Part shown: positions 23,001-32,712 of the stretch, piece after piece | How positions within the stretch are numbered: the first letter of the stretch is position 1 | Layout: the number at the start of each line of letters is the position of its first letter | Origin: Billgrantia ethanolica | GTDB taxonomy: Bacteria; Pseudomonadota; Gammaproteobacteria; Pseudomonadales; Halomonadaceae | Assembly (NCBI RefSeq): GCF_021404305.1 | Contig: NZ_JABFTX010000001.1 | Location: 124,001 to 188,000, forward strand | Reading direction: 5' to 3' | DNA length: 64,000 bases | Notes under the pieces: generated by a model | Told to the model about the DNA's origin: nothing | Databases searched by the model: none | Seen by the model: only the letters and a program-made list of their open reading frames with translations | Program-made: the position numbers and the translations under genes

Positions 23001-24848
23001 TCCGACAAGATTCGCCTGGTGGGTGCCTTCAACCATCTGCACATCTTCGTCGACCCGGATCCCGATGCGGCGGCCACCTTCGCCGAGCGCAAGCGCCTGT
23101 TCGAGCTGCCGCGCTCCAGTTGGGAGGATTTCGACGCCTCGTTGATCTCCGAGGGAGGCGGCGTGTTCAAGCGCAGCGCCAAGTCGATCGCCATGACGCC
23201 GCAGATGAAGGAGGCTTTCGGCATTACCGAGGATCGTCTCTCTCCCAACGACTTCATCCGCGCCATGCTCAAGTCGAAGGTCGACCTGCTGTGGAACGGC
23301 GGCATCGGTACCTACGTCAAGGGCAGTACCGAGACCGACGCCATGGTCGGCGACAAGGCCAACGATGCGCTGCGCATCAACGGCAGCGATCTCAACTGCC
23401 GGGTGGTGGGCGAGGGTGGCAACCTGGGCCTGACCCAGCGTGGTCGCATGGAGGCCGCAGCCAAGGGCGTGCTGGTCAATACCGATTTCATCGACAATGC
23501 CGGCGGGGTCAACTGCTCCGACCATGAGGTCAACATCAAGATCCTCATCGACGAAGTGGTCAAGCGCGGCGACATGACCGACAAGCAGCGCAACCAGCTG
23601 CTGGCCGACATGACCGAGGAGGTGGCCGATCTGGTCATCCTCGACAATTACCGTCAGACCCAGGCGCTGGATATCTCGGCCATCTTCTCGCGCCAGGGCA
23701 TCGACCCCTACCGGCGCTTCATCAGCGGGCTGGAGGCCGCGGGCCAGCTTGACCGGGAGCTGGAGTTCCTGCCCACCGACGAGGAGTTGCTGGAGCGCGC
23801 CAACGACGACCAGGGGATGACCCATCCGGAGCTCTCGGTGCTGATCTCCTACTCCAAGAGCGTGCTCAAGGGCGAGGTGCTGGCCTCCGACGTGCCAGAC
23901 GACCCTTACATCCAGCAGTACGTGGAGCGTATCTTCCCGCGGGTGCTGGTCGAGCGCTTCCCCGACGAGATGTACGACCATCGCCTCAAGCGCGAGATCG
24001 TCTCCACTCAGGTGGCCAACGATCTGGTCGATCATATGGGTATCGTCTTCGTGCGGCTGCTGATCGACTCCACCGGCGCAAACCCGGCCGATATCGCCCG
24101 TGCCTACGTCATTGCCCGTGACAGCTTCCAGCTTTCCAGCCTGTGGGAGCGCATCGAGGCGCTGGATAACCAAGTGCCGAGCCAGGTTCAGTACACCATG
24201 ATGACGGATCTCATCCGCCTGATCCGGCGTACCACCCGCTGGTTCCTGCGTCAGCGTCTGGGTCTCTCCACCCGCGATGCCATCGAATACTTCGCCCCGC
24301 GTGTGGCCCAGCTGCAGGAGAGCATCGGCGAGCTGCTGCGCGGCGAGGAGCGTGAACGCTGGGAGCACAAGCGCGGCGAGCTGCTCGAGGCCGGCGTGCC
24401 CGAGGAGCTGGCGGCCACGGTGGCGGCCTCGGGAAGCCTGTACGGTGCGCTCGGCATCATCCAGGCGGCTCGTCAGGCCGACGAGAAGCCGCAGCGCGTT
24501 GCCGAGGTCTTCTTCGAGATTGGCAATCGCCTCGAGCTGCCCTGGATGATTCAGCAGGTGAGCAATCTCAACGTGCGTGACAGCTGGCAGGCTCAGGCTC
24601 GCGAGACCTTCCGCGACGACATCGACCGCCAGCAGCTGGCGCTGACGGTGAGCGTGCTCAAGACCGATGACGGTCGCGAACCCGACGAGCGCGTCGACAA
24701 CTGGCTGGCCACGCATGCCTCGCTGCATGAGCGCTGGTGCCGCCTGATCGCCGAGGTGCGTGGTGGCGGCAGCCAGTCGAGCTTCCCGCTGTTTGCCGTG
24801 GCTGTGCGCGAACTGGTCGATCTGGCCGAGAGCAACGGCGAAGCCTGA
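20007..24848 (+). CDS. gdhB: NAD-specific glutamate dehydrogenase, 180-kDa class
   Basis: The 1613-residue protein belongs to the large L-GDH family (about 1600 residues), which deaminates glutamate to 2-oxoglutarate with NAD and serves amino acid catabolism. The N-terminal half holds ACT-like regulatory segments. The catalytic region contains [19 protein letters not shown] and [14 protein letters not shown] near residues 810-850, and the dinucleotide-binding segment [15 protein letters not shown] near 1135. The ATG at 20007 follows GAGGTGAGG. The 199-base gap after trmA can form a 7-bp GC hairpin at 19940-19956. The order gdhB-pyrD-rmf-rlmL resembles that in pseudomonads. Confidence 0.95.
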   Translation: MQYETIEVGRQEILKQLRERLDSRLEKARAEEVEAFARHFYATVPLEDLADRRLDDLYGATLSVWHYIQHFDHASPKVRVFNPDFEEHGWQSSHTFVAVLHEDMPFLVDSVRIELNRRALTVHAIHNAVLAVERNSSHNLVRVGSPRDANAPEQRESLIAIEIDRHSNPEVLADIEESLREVLRDVRIAVGDYDTMHERALKAVAELKAGRPEQIEPGDHEEAIAFLEWLVRDNFTFLGYDAFAIESGADGDRLVKEQGSELGVFRLDLPRYQERIRTELGIEDNRFVLVPQLLSFAKSSHHARVHRPTYPDYVSIDRYDEQGRVIGEHRFLGLFTASVYNESPRNIPLLRRKLKAVMEIAGFNPKGHNGKQLLQILEVYPRDDLFQIDTQELAHTALGILDIRERRRVRLFIRTDRSGRFHSCLVFVPRDVFSTDLRVRIQNLLCEELDATFGDFNTYLSESILARIQFILRFRGDAPREVNLKRLEAKVAQLARSWRDELHEALVEGFGEEQANRLMDRFRDAFPASYRDDFGSRTAVFDLQHLADLDAGEPLALTLYRLVEEEGSGVNLKLFQRDRTIPLSDVLPVMENLGLRVIGERPYEIVTPEVRYWLHDFDLEHHTSTEVSLQKMREPFIEAFKRIWVGEAENDAFNRLVIAANLDWREVAMLRAYARYLKQIRFGMSQDYIASALTNYPEITRELVALFKLRFDPTERPGEDEVEACIERLNRHLDGVASLNDDQLLRRFMEMIQATLRTNYYQRTADGGFKDYIAYKLDPKHITGMPKPRPAFEIFVCSPRVEGVHLRGGKVARGGLRWSDRHEDFRTEVLGLVKAQQVKNAVIVPVGAKGGFVCKRLPEGGDRDALQQEGIACYKTFIRALLDVTDNLVGGEVVPPRDVVRHDDDDAYLVVAADKGTATFSDIANEISVEYGHWLGDAFASGGANGYDHKKMGITARGAWESVKRHFRNLGLNTQEEEFSVVGIGDMGGDVFGNGMLLSDKIRLVGAFNHLHIFVDPDPDAAATFAERKRLFELPRSSWEDFDASLISEGGGVFKRSAKSIAMTPQMKEAFGITEDRLSPNDFIRAMLKSKVDLLWNGGIGTYVKGSTETDAMVGDKANDALRINGSDLNCRVVGEGGNLGLTQRGRMEAAAKGVLVNTDFIDNAGGVNCSDHEVNIKILIDEVVKRGDMTDKQRNQLLADMTEEVADLVILDNYRQTQALDISAIFSRQGIDPYRRFISGLEAAGQLDRELEFLPTDEELLERANDDQGMTHPELSVLISYSKSVLKGEVLASDVPDDPYIQQYVERIFPRVLVERFPDEMYDHRLKREIVSTQVANDLVDHMGIVFVRLLIDSTGANPADIARAYVIARDSFQLSSLWERIEALDNQVPSQVQYTMMTDLIRLIRRTTRWFLRQRLGLSTRDAIEYFAPRVAQLQESIGELLRGEERERWEHKRGELLEAGVPEELAATVAASGSLYGALGIIQAARQADEKPQRVAEVFFEIGNRLELPWMIQQVSNLNVRDSWQAQARETFRDDIDRQQLALTVSVLKTDDGREPDERVDNWLATHASLHERWCRLIAEVRGGGSQSSFPLFAVAVRELVDLAESNGEA

Positions 24849-24874
24849 TCGAGACGGCAACGCTGTGGTACTGC

Positions 24875-24899
24875 GAACCCCGCCCATGGCGGGGTTCGT
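24875..24899 (+). terminator. Hairpin terminator after gdhB
   Basis: A perfect 11-bp stem (24875-24885 with 24889-24899) closes a 3-base loop. The T content after it is modest. Confidence 0.65.
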
Positions 24900-24918
24900 C
24901 GTCTTGGCCTGGTAGCGC

Positions 24919-24927
24919 TGCTATAAT
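24919..24927 (+). promoter_or_regulatory. Extended -10 promoter for pyrD
   Basis: TG-C-TATAAT (hexamer 24922-24927) is a perfect extended -10. Transcription would start near 24934, giving a leader of about 67 nt that consists largely of 7-bp repeats. Confidence 0.65.
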
Positions 24928-24950
24928 CCGCCCGCTTTTCCAAGCGGCCA

Positions 24951-24992
24951 TCGCAGACCGCCAACCGCCCATCGCCAACCGCCAACCGCCAG
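24951..24992 (+). repeat. Six 7-bp tandem repeats in the pyrD leader
   Basis: Six consecutive heptamers, TCGCAGA, CCGCCAA, CCGCCCA, TCGCCAA, CCGCCAA and CCGCCAG, run up to and into the pyrD Shine-Dalgarno AGGAG (24991-24995). Consensus CCGCCAA. Confidence 0.85.
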
Positions 24993-25000
24993 GAGCTCTC

Positions 25001-26041
25001 ATGTACGCGCTTGCCCGCTCGATCCTGTTTCGCCTCGACGCAGAAACCGCCCACGGCCATGCGCTGCGTGCCCTGGATCTGGCCCACTGCCTGAAGCTGT
25101 CGGGCGTGCTGGGCGGCAAGCGCATCGACGACCCGGTGGAGCTGATGGGGCTGCGCTTTCCCAACCGGGTGGGCCTGGCGGCGGGGCTGGACAAGAATGC
25201 CGATCACCTCGATGCGCTGGGTGCGCTCGGCTTCGGCTTCGTCGAGGTCGGCACCGTCACGCCCAAGCCTCAGGACGGCAATCCCAAGCCGCGCCTGTTT
25301 CGTCTGCCCGAGGGTGGCGCGATCATCAATCGCATGGGCTTCAACAATGCCGGGGTGGACCACCTGGTGGCGCGGGTCAAGGCATCGCGTTACGACGGCG
25401 TCATCGGTATCAACATCGGCAAGAACCTCACCACGCCGGTGGAGCGTGCGGTGGACGATTACCTGATCTGCCTGGAAAAGGTGCACGCCCATGCGCACTA
25501 CGTGACTGTCAACATCTCCTCGCCCAATACCCCGGGGCTGCGCAATCTGCAGTTCGGCGAGCATCTCGATGCGTTGCTGAGTACCCTGCGCGAGGCGGGT
25601 GACCGGCTGGACCAAGGCGCGGGACGGAAGGTGCCGCTGGCGGTCAAGATCGCACCGGACATGAGCGCCGAGGAGGTGGGGCTGGTGGCGGAAAGCATTT
25701 CCCGCAGCGGTATCGATGCGGTGATCGCCACCAATACCACGGTGTCGCGTGAGGCGGTGGCCGGGATGCCTCATGCCGACGAGCAGGGCGGACTTTCCGG
25801 GCGGCCGGTGTTCGAGCCTTCCAACCAGGTGATTCGTGAACTGCGCCGTCACCTTCCCGTACTACCCATCATCGGTGTGGGCGGCATCGACAGCGGAGAC
25901 GCGGCGATGGCCAAGGTCGAGGCGGGTGCCGACCTGGTGCAGCTCTATTCGGGCTTCATCTACCGCGGGCCTGAGCTGATCGCCGAGTGTGCCGAGGCAT
26001 TGAAAGCGGCCGGTATTCGCTCTACCACAATGGGTGAGTAG
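25001..26041 (+). CDS. pyrD: Dihydroorotate dehydrogenase (quinone), class 2
   Basis: The 346-residue membrane-associated flavoprotein oxidises dihydroorotate to orotate in pyrimidine synthesis. The N-terminal amphipathic helix ([19 protein letters not shown]) marks class 2. The catalytic Ser lies in [14 protein letters not shown], and the FMN phosphate site in [10 protein letters not shown] and [11 protein letters not shown]. The ATG at 25001 has AGGAG six bases before it. A longer in-frame reading back to 24737 would overlap gdhB and is rejected. Confidence 0.96.
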   Translation: MYALARSILFRLDAETAHGHALRALDLAHCLKLSGVLGGKRIDDPVELMGLRFPNRVGLAAGLDKNADHLDALGALGFGFVEVGTVTPKPQDGNPKPRLFRLPEGGAIINRMGFNNAGVDHLVARVKASRYDGVIGINIGKNLTTPVERAVDDYLICLEKVHAHAHYVTVNISSPNTPGLRNLQFGEHLDALLSTLREAGDRLDQGAGRKVPLAVKIAPDMSAEEVGLVAESISRSGIDAVIATNTTVSREAVAGMPHADEQGGLSGRPVFEPSNQVIRELRRHLPVLPIIGVGGIDSGDAAMAKVEAGADLVQLYSGFIYRGPELIAECAEALKAAGIRSTTMGE

Positions 26042-26060
26042 AGGTACTGTGGACAAAAGA

Positions 26061-26083
26061 AAGCCCGTGCAAGGCACGGGCTT
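26061..26083 (-). terminator. Terminator between convergent pyrD and rmf
   Basis: A 10-bp stem, AAGCCCGTGC with GCACGGGCTT, closes a 3-base loop. On the minus strand it is followed by TCTTTT, so it suits rmf best; it lies 19 bases after pyrD and may act on both. Confidence 0.8.
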
Positions 26084-26157
26084 AGCTCGTTCTTCACCGT
26101 TCAGCGACGATGAAGGGATATCGGATTGGTCGAGAAAAAGACTTACAGCACCATGTT

Positions 26158-26364
26158 TTACAGGACCATGGGGTTCTTGTGAATGCCGGAGACACCGGTC
26201 ATGCCGGCCCATTGGTCTCCTCGGCCTTCACGCCAACCGCTCATCCAGTATTCACGTATGTTGACATCCTGACTGGGACAGTCGTCGCGGGAGCGCCCGG
26301 AAATGCCAGCCTTGTAGCCATGAAGGTAGGCGCGTTGGTAGCGATCACGTTTCTGTCTTTTCAT
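26158..26364 (-). CDS. rmf: Ribosome modulation factor
   Basis: The 68-residue basic protein begins MKRQKRDRYQRAYLHGYKAG and contains GRSRDDCPSQ and WMSGWREGRGD, matching E. coli RMF (55 residues), which dimerises 70S ribosomes into inactive 100S particles in stationary phase. The C-terminus is about 13 residues longer than in E. coli (ending GVSGIHKNPMVL). The upstream sequence AAGAGGTCATCCG gives a ribosome site. Between rmf and rlmKL lie 277 bases in which I see nothing else definite. Confidence 0.93.
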   Translation of the reverse strand: MKRQKRDRYQRAYLHGYKAGISGRSRDDCPSQDVNIREYWMSGWREGRGDQWAGMTGVSGIHKNPMVL

Positions 26365-26641
26365 CGGATGACCTCTTGTAAAGGTACCAATTTGGGACGC
26401 ACGACATGCACGCCCCGACGTTCCACCGTTCGCCTAGCCGTTATTCAGTCCCTTAACGACGGCAGAGCGAGGTCATGCGGGACCAGAGGCCCGCTGGGTG
26501 AACGCATGCGTCTTTTACAGTAGCTACCATGACTAGTCTTAGCCCATCATGGGGGGCATTGTCGACCTATGTTTCGTCATAAGACCGAGACAAAATTGTA
26601 ACGAAAGGAATATGCCCGGCCGAAGGGGGCGGGAATGTCGC

Positions 26642-28855
26642 ATGAGTGATTCATTGCAAAGGGAAACATCGGCCTTGCTTGCCACCTGTCCCAAGGGATT
26701 GGAAGAGCTGCTGGCGGACGAGCTGCGTGCGCTGGGAGCGGAAGTCGGCAGGAGTACGGTGGCTGGCGTGCATTTTCGCGCCGATCGGGCCACGGCCTAT
26801 CGCGCCTGCCTCTGGTCACGGCTGGCCAACCGTATCGTGCTGTGCCTGCTGCGTGAGGAGGGTATCGAGCACCCCGAGGCCTTGCATCGGGCCGTGGCCG
26901 GACTGGACTGGTCGGCCCATCTGCGTCCCGGCGCCACCCTGGCGGTGGATTTCCATGGCCGCAGCGAGCAGATTCGTCACACCCGTTTCGGTGCCCAGAC
27001 GGTCAAGGACGGCGTGGTCGATGCGCTGCAGGCAGAGGGACGGCCGCGCCCCGGCGTCGACCTGCAGCGACCCGACCTGCGGCTTTATGCCCACCTGCAC
27101 CGGGGGCGTCTGACCCTAGGCGTGGATCTCTCCGGGGAGAGTCTGCATCGCCGTGGCTACCGACGCGACGTGGGGCATGCCCCGCTCAAGGAGAACCTGG
27201 CCGCGGCGCTGCTCATCCGCGCCGGCTGGCCGCAGCGCCTGCGCGACGGTCAGGCGCTGGTCGACCCGCTGTGCGGTGCCGGCACGTTGCTGATCGAGGC
27301 GGCTCTGATGGCCGCCGACATGGCACCCAATCTGAACCGGGTGCGCTTCGGTTTTCACGGCTGGGCGCAGCACGACGAAGCGCTTTGGGCCGAACTCAAA
27401 CGCGAGGCCGAGGCCCGTGCGAGCATCGGTCGCAGGCGCTGCCGCAGCCGACTCTTCGGCTTCGACCAGAGCCCCCCGGCGCTGGCGGCGGCCAAGGCCA
27501 ACGCCATGCGCGCCGGCATTCCGGCGCTGATTGCCTTCCAGGGCGCCTCGCTTGGCCAATTGCAGCGACCTTCCGAACTGGGCGAGGAGGTCCGAGGCCT
27601 GGTCATGACCAACCCCCCTTACGGCGAGCGGCTGGGCGAGCTGCCCGAGCTCGTGACGCTCTATCGTGAGCTGGGTGAGGGTATACGGCAGGCGTTTCCC
27701 GGCTGGCGCCTGGCGGTGTTCACCGCCAACCCCGATCTCGGCCACCGTATCGGCCTGCGCGCCGACAAGCAGTATTCGCTGAAGAACGGCCCGCTGGAGG
27801 CCAAGCTGCTGTTGATGGACGTTCCCGACGCAGCGGAGGTCGCCCAGCCCGATGGGGCGGGTAGCGCTTCCGGGGCGACGACGCCCCGGCGCAGCGAGGG
27901 GGCGCAGATGTTCGCCAACCGCCTGGAGAAGAACCGCAAGCGGTTGAAGAAGTGGCTCAGGCAGTCGGGCGAGAGCTGCTACCGGCTCTACGATGCCGAC
28001 ATGCCCGAGTACGCTCTGGCGGTGGATGTCTACGACGGGCGGGTGCACGTCCAGGAGTACGCAGCGCCGCGCTCGGTGAATGCCGCCCAGGCGCAGAAAC
28101 GCCTGTTCGACGCCCTGCAGGTGATTCCCGAGGTGCTGGGTGTCGATCCGGGGCAGGTGGTGGTCAAGCGCCGCGAAAAGCAGAGCGGCAAGGATCAGTA
28201 CCGCAAGCAGGCCAGCACCGGCGAACGTTTCCAGGTGCATGAAGGGCGTGCCAAGCTATGGATCAACCTGCGTGACTATCTCGACACCGGACTGTTCCTC
28301 GACCATCGACCGGTACGTCGCATGCTGGGCGAGATGGCGGCGGGCAAGCGCTTCCTCAACCTGTTCTGCTACACCGCCGCGGCCACGGTGCAGGCGGCGT
28401 TGGGTACGCAAGAGGCGGGCGGTGCCAGCGACAGTGTCAGCGTCGATCTCTCCAACACCTACCTGGAGTGGGCGCGGGACAACTTCGCTCTCAATGGGCT
28501 CGATCCGTCGCGCCATCGTGTGGTGCGCGACGACTGCCTGCGCTGGCTGGAAACCGCCAGGGCCGAGTTCGACCTGATCTTCCTCGACCCGCCGACCTTC
28601 TCCAACTCGAAGAAGATGGAGGGCACGCTCGACGTGCAGCGCGATCAGGTGCGACTGGTCTCGCTGGCCATGGCGCGGCTGGCCTCGGGCGGAACCCTGG
28701 TATTCTCCAACAATCAACGCCGTTTCCAGCTCGACCCGGAGCTGGCCGAGCGTTTCATGGTGGAAGAGATCTCGGCGCGCACCTTCGATCCGGATTTCAC
28801 TCGCCGCCCCGACATCCATCATGTCTTCAAGATTCGTCATCGGGAGGGCGCATGA
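26642..28855 (+). CDS. rlmKL: Bifunctional 23S rRNA methyltransferase RlmKL
   Basis: The 737-residue fusion methylates G2445 (RlmL part) and G2069 (RlmK part) of 23S rRNA. The N-terminal THUMP domain (about residues 45-155) is followed by an RlmL domain with DPLCGAGTLLIEAA and the NPPYGERLGE motif. The C-terminal RlmK domain has the SAM loop and the FLDPPTFSNSKKM motif. The ATG at 26642 is chosen because MSDSLQRETSALLATCPKGLEELL aligns (given for position only: MSDSLQRETS then LLATCPKGLEELL); an ATG at 26612 with AAAGGA before it is a real alternative. The stop overlaps the next ATG. Confidence 0.94.
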   Translation: MSDSLQRETSALLATCPKGLEELLADELRALGAEVGRSTVAGVHFRADRATAYRACLWSRLANRIVLCLLREEGIEHPEALHRAVAGLDWSAHLRPGATLAVDFHGRSEQIRHTRFGAQTVKDGVVDALQAEGRPRPGVDLQRPDLRLYAHLHRGRLTLGVDLSGESLHRRGYRRDVGHAPLKENLAAALLIRAGWPQRLRDGQALVDPLCGAGTLLIEAALMAADMAPNLNRVRFGFHGWAQHDEALWAELKREAEARASIGRRRCRSRLFGFDQSPPALAAAKANAMRAGIPALIAFQGASLGQLQRPSELGEEVRGLVMTNPPYGERLGELPELVTLYRELGEGIRQAFPGWRLAVFTANPDLGHRIGLRADKQYSLKNGPLEAKLLLMDVPDAAEVAQPDGAGSASGATTPRRSEGAQMFANRLEKNRKRLKKWLRQSGESCYRLYDADMPEYALAVDVYDGRVHVQEYAAPRSVNAAQAQKRLFDALQVIPEVLGVDPGQVVVKRREKQSGKDQYRKQASTGERFQVHEGRAKLWINLRDYLDTGLFLDHRPVRRMLGEMAAGKRFLNLFCYTAAATVQAALGTQEAGGASDSVSVDLSNTYLEWARDNFALNGLDPSRHRVVRDDCLRWLETARAEFDLIFLDPPTFSNSKKMEGTLDVQRDQVRLVSLAMARLASGGTLVFSNNQRRFQLDPELAERFMVEEISARTFDPDFTRRPDIHHVFKIRHREGA

Positions 28856-29205
28856 CCCATCTGACGCTCTACACCACGCTGGGGTGCCACCTGTGCGAGC
28901 GTCTCGAAGCCTTGCTCGCGTCGCTGCACGAAGGACAATACCGTCTTGAAAAAGTTGAAATCAGCGAAGATGAGGCATTGATGCAACGCTTCGGCGTGCG
29001 TATCCCGGTGCTGGTGGACGACGCGGGCGCCGAGCTCGACCTGGGCTTCGAGCCGCAGCGGCTGGCCAACTGGTTGGCCGAGCGCGGCCGTCTCGATGAA
29101 GCCGCCTGGCGAAGGCTGCAGCCCGGGGAAGGCGAGTCAGGGCGCGGTGGGCACGATACCGCCGGGGCGCCTGCCCGCTCCGGAGGAAGGCGCTATCTGA
29201 GCTGA
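28852..29205 (+). CDS. Glutaredoxin-like protein (DUF836 type)
   Basis: The 117-residue protein begins with a thioredoxin-fold strand and a redox pair Cys12-His-Leu-Cys15 (TTLGCHLCERLE). It continues with GVRIPVLVDDAGAELDLGF, the cis-Pro region of glutaredoxins. The C-terminal 30 residues are Gly-, Arg- and Ser-rich and probably disordered. ATG overlaps the rlmKL stop (ATGA), with GGGAGG upstream, so it is translationally coupled to the methyltransferase. Its partner is not known. Confidence 0.8.
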   Translation: MTHLTLYTTLGCHLCERLEALLASLHEGQYRLEKVEISEDEALMQRFGVRIPVLVDDAGAELDLGFEPQRLANWLAERGRLDEAAWRRLQPGEGESGRGGHDTAGAPARSGGRRYLS

Positions 29206-29320
29206 CACTACGTTGCACCACTACGTTGATCCAGCGTATACCGGGCTTTTGTTTCTCGGTGGTGTCATGGCAACGCATTGGTGACAATCAGAGAGGCATG
29301 GGCTCGTCACGGGGGTGGGG

Positions 29321-32317
29321 ATGAATGCACCGCAACGCAGGCGGTGGCAGTGCACTGCTCTGGCAGGCATGCTGCTGGTCCTGGTCAGCACGGTGTCGGG
29401 TGCCGATCACGGCAGTATTGCGCTGACCGAGGCGGAACGGCGCTATCTCCACGAAAACGAACCCATCGTCTTCGTCAGCCAGACGCGCTACCCCCCCTTC
29501 GAATTCCTCGACGCCCACCAGCAGCCTCGCGGCATGATGGTGGAGCTGGCCCAGTGGATTGCCACCGAGGCCGGATTTCACGCCGAGTTCACCGATACCG
29601 TCTTTCAGGAAGCCCAGCAGCGTGTATTGAGTGGCGAAGCGCATGTCCTTACCAGCTTTTTCTACAGCGAGGTGCGCGACAGGGAGTTCGACTTCACGCA
29701 AACGGTCTTCGAAGTGCCTGCCTCGATCTTCGTCTCTGCCGGGCGCCCCGACATCGCGCTGGTTTCGGACCTCGAGGGCAGGCGGGTGGCAACGCAAAGC
29801 GGCGACTACGCCAAGGAGTATCTGGCCGGACTGGGCCTCGAGTTCGAACTGGTACAGACCGAGGATTTCGCCAGTGCTGCGCTGGCCGTGATCGAAGGGC
29901 GTGCCGACGCCATGGTCGGCGACGAGCAGATCGTGCTCTATTACCTCTACAGCAGCGGTTTGCACGAGCAAATGAAGCGGGTGGGCGAGCCGCTCTACGT
30001 CGGTCTCAACGCCATGGCCGTGGCCGAAGACAACCAGCTGCTGCAGTCGGTCCTGAACAAGGGGATCGATCATGCTCGCGCCAACGGTACGCTCGATCGC
30101 TTGCAGGAGAAGTGGGTGGGCGCCGCTCTGCCCGGGAGAGCCGAGTTCGACTGGCGCGAGTACTGGCTCTACGCTGCGGGTCTCGCGCTGGTGCTGGCGT
30201 TGATCGTCGCCTGGAACGTCCGGCTGCGGCAACTGGTGGCGCACAAGACGGCGGAGATCGAGCTGGCCGCCAGCGTGTTCCGCCATGCCCGGGAGGGGAT
30301 CGTCATCACCGATGCCCGGGGCGACATCCTCGATGTCAACGAGGCTTTCACGCGGATCACCGGCTACCACCGCGACGAGGTGCTGGGCAAGAATCCACGT
30401 CTGCTGCAGTCGGGGCAGCAGAGCGATGGCTTTTACCGTGAGCTGTGGCAGGAACTTCTCGAACGCGACGCCTGGGAAGGGGAGATCTGGAACCGTCGCA
30501 AGAACGGTGAAGTCTTTCCCGAGCTGTTGACCATTTCGAAGGTGTGCGACAAGCAGGGGCAAGTGTCCCACTATGTGGGCATCTTCACCGACATCAGCCG
30601 TCAGAAGCAGCACGAGCAGCAGCTGCAGAACCTGGCTTTCTTTGACAGTCTGACCGGGCTGCCCAACCGTATCCTGCTATCCGACCGGCTGCGTCAGGCC
30701 ATGCTCACGGCGCGGCGGAGCGGCTGCAAGGTCTCCCTGGCCTACATCGACCTGGACGGCTTCAAGGAGATCAACGATCAGTATGGCCACGTGTTCGGCG
30801 ACCGGGTGCTGATGACCATTGCCGAGCGGTTGACCTCGACCCTGCGTGAAGCCGACACGGTGGCTCGTTTCGGTGGCGACGAGTTCATCCTCGTGTTGCC
30901 CGAGCAGAGTGACACGGCAAATGTGAACGGTCTGATGGTGCGCCTGCTCGACCACATCGCGGAGCCGATCGATATCGAGGGAAACTGCCTCTACGTCTCG
31001 GGCAGCATTGGGCTGGTGCATTTCGCCCCCGACGACGACATCGAGCCCGAGCAGCTGATCCGTCAGGCCGATCAGGCCATGTACCAGGCCAAGCAGGCGG
31101 GCAAGAACCGCTTTCACGTATTCGATGCCGAGCACGACAGGGCTGTGCGCGGACACCTCGAGAGTCTCGAGCGTATTCGCGAGGCCCTGACCAACGAGGA
31201 GTTCGTGCTTCACTATCAGCCCAAGGTCAACATGGCGACGGGCGAGGTACTCGGCGTCGAGGCGCTCATCCGCTGGCAGCATCCCCAGCGTGGGCTGCTG
31301 GCCCCGGCTTCCTTCCTGCCGGTGATCCAGCAGCATCCGCTGGCCGTCGATCTGGGTGAGTGGGTGCTGGCTCACGCCCTGGATCAGTTCGAGGCCTGGG
31401 CAGCGGTCGGTATCCGGCTGCCGGTCAGCGTCAACATCGATGCTCTGCATCTCCAGCAGCCCAGCTTCGTCGAGCAGCTGCGCGCCGAGATCGAGCGCCA
31501 TCCGAGCGTGACGCCGGGCGACCTGGTACTGGAAGTGCTGGAAACCAATGCGCTGAGCGATGTCGCCCATGTCGCCAACGTGATGAAGGCATGCCATGCC
31601 TTTGGCGTCGACTTCGCGCTCGATGACTTCGGCACCGGTTATTCATCGCTGAGCTATCTTCGCCACCTGCCCGCCAGCGCGATCAAGGTCGATCGCAGCT
31701 TCGTGCGTGACATGCTCGACGACCCGGAGGACCTGACGATACTCGAGGGCGTGCTGGGGCTTGCCGTCGCCTTTCGCCGCGAAATCGTGGCCGAGGGGGT
31801 GGAAACCCTGCAGCACGGGCGTCTACTGCTGGCGATGGGGTATCAGCTCGGGCAGGGCTACGCCATTGCCCGTCCCATGCCGGCAGAAGCGATCCCGGCC
31901 TGGCTCGAAGCATGGCGCCCCGATCCGTCATGGCGGCAGCGGCAGCCGGCCCGGCAGGCGGAGCTGCAGGCCATTTACGCCATGGTCGATCATCGCTCCT
32001 GCGCTGCCGGTGTGCTGGATTACTTGAAAGGTGAGCGCCACGACCTGCCCGCGACGGGCTGCGGCCAGTGTCGTCTACAGCAGTGGCTGTCGGAGCAGGA
32101 AGCCGGTCCGGTCGGGACGGCCACTCCTGCGGGGCGGATCGCCAGGCTGCATGCTACCTATGACCGGCTCGTGCGGGAGGCGCTGGAGGCCAGGCAGGGG
32201 GAGAGGAAAGAGGGCCTCATGCAGCTGACCCGACGGGTGGCCGAGGTCAGCGAGGAGCTGCAAGGCTCGTTGCAGCACTGGGTCGACGAAAGGAAGACAG
32301 GTCGCGAGGAGCTATAG
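29321..32317 (+). CDS. Periplasmic-sensor PAS-GGDEF-EAL c-di-GMP enzyme with C-terminal CZB-like domain
   Basis: The 998-residue protein has a signal peptide (residues 1-27), an amino-acid-type periplasmic binding domain (about 35-265), one transmembrane helix (about 280-300), a PAS domain (310-430), GGDEF (437-600) and EAL (615-860). The GGDEF motif near 517 is intact with an inhibitory RxxD site (READ) five residues before it. The EAL domain keeps EALIRW and DDFGTGYSSL, so both synthesis and hydrolysis of c-di-GMP are possible. The last 110 residues contain DHRSC, GCGQCRLQQW and LHATYD, resembling a chemoreceptor zinc-binding domain with one His replaced. The ATG at 29321 follows GGGGGTGGGG; a GTG six bases earlier is the alternative. 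Confidence 0.9.
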   Translation: MNAPQRRRWQCTALAGMLLVLVSTVSGADHGSIALTEAERRYLHENEPIVFVSQTRYPPFEFLDAHQQPRGMMVELAQWIATEAGFHAEFTDTVFQEAQQRVLSGEAHVLTSFFYSEVRDREFDFTQTVFEVPASIFVSAGRPDIALVSDLEGRRVATQSGDYAKEYLAGLGLEFELVQTEDFASAALAVIEGRADAMVGDEQIVLYYLYSSGLHEQMKRVGEPLYVGLNAMAVAEDNQLLQSVLNKGIDHARANGTLDRLQEKWVGAALPGRAEFDWREYWLYAAGLALVLALIVAWNVRLRQLVAHKTAEIELAASVFRHAREGIVITDARGDILDVNEAFTRITGYHRDEVLGKNPRLLQSGQQSDGFYRELWQELLERDAWEGEIWNRRKNGEVFPELLTISKVCDKQGQVSHYVGIFTDISRQKQHEQQLQNLAFFDSLTGLPNRILLSDRLRQAMLTARRSGCKVSLAYIDLDGFKEINDQYGHVFGDRVLMTIAERLTSTLREADTVARFGGDEFILVLPEQSDTANVNGLMVRLLDHIAEPIDIEGNCLYVSGSIGLVHFAPDDDIEPEQLIRQADQAMYQAKQAGKNRFHVFDAEHDRAVRGHLESLERIREALTNEEFVLHYQPKVNMATGEVLGVEALIRWQHPQRGLLAPASFLPVIQQHPLAVDLGEWVLAHALDQFEAWAAVGIRLPVSVNIDALHLQQPSFVEQLRAEIERHPSVTPGDLVLEVLETNALSDVAHVANVMKACHAFGVDFALDDFGTGYSSLSYLRHLPASAIKVDRSFVRDMLDDPEDLTILEGVLGLAVAFRREIVAEGVETLQHGRLLLAMGYQLGQGYAIARPMPAEAIPAWLEAWRPDPSWRQRQPARQAELQAIYAMVDHRSCAAGVLDYLKGERHDLPATGCGQCRLQQWLSEQEAGPVGTATPAGRIARLHATYDRLVREALEARQGERKEGLMQLTRRVAEVSEELQGSLQHWVDERKTGREEL

Positions 32318-32659
32318 CGCATCCAGCAGCGAGAGTTGACGGACTGCCGCCTGCCCTTCGGCGCTCTCGGCTTCGACCTCCAGCACCTTGCGCAAGCCGC
32401 GTGAGGACTGGATGGTGGCTTCGTCGGCGAGCCACATCCTGGCCTGGTCGTGATCGTCGGCAAGCATGTGCTTGAGGCCGCCGAACTGAGTGCCGATCTG
32501 GCCCCAGGCGCGGCTGAAGATCCAGTCGCCGAACATGTCCTGGTGGATGTGCACCAGTACGTAATCGTGGTCACTTTCCCAGCGGACGATCACATTCGCT
32601 CCCCGTGACGGAATAAAGAAAACATTGGTCTTGCCGATATGAGTAGCAAGATACGGCAT
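32312..32659 (-). CDS. Small WGR-domain protein
   Basis: The 115-residue protein reads WESDHDYVLVHIHQDMFGDW then FSRAWGQIGTQFGGLKHM, the pattern of a WGR domain (Trp-Gly-Arg, here WGQ). WGR domains occur alone or in PARP-like and DNA-binding proteins; the role of stand-alone copies is unclear. The gene converges on the GGDEF-EAL gene with a 6-base overlap and is divergent from the next GGDEF gene. Confidence 0.65.
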   Translation of the reverse strand: MPYLATHIGKTNVFFIPSRGANVIVRWESDHDYVLVHIHQDMFGDWIFSRAWGQIGTQFGGLKHMLADDHDQARMWLADEATIQSSRGLRKVLEVEAESAEGQAAVRQLSLLDAL

Positions 32660-32712
32660 TGTATAGCCTCGGTGTCCTCGAGCAAGCGAGGGAAGAGGGT
32701 GGCTGGTATGAC

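Noticed and set aside
22398..24887. Long open frame antisense to the glutamate dehydrogenase gene (829 codons)
   Set aside because: Shadow of a well-supported gene; no motif or ribosome site.
26110..26523. 137-codon frame antisense to rmf
   Set aside because: rmf on the other strand is clear; this frame shows no similarity or ribosome site.
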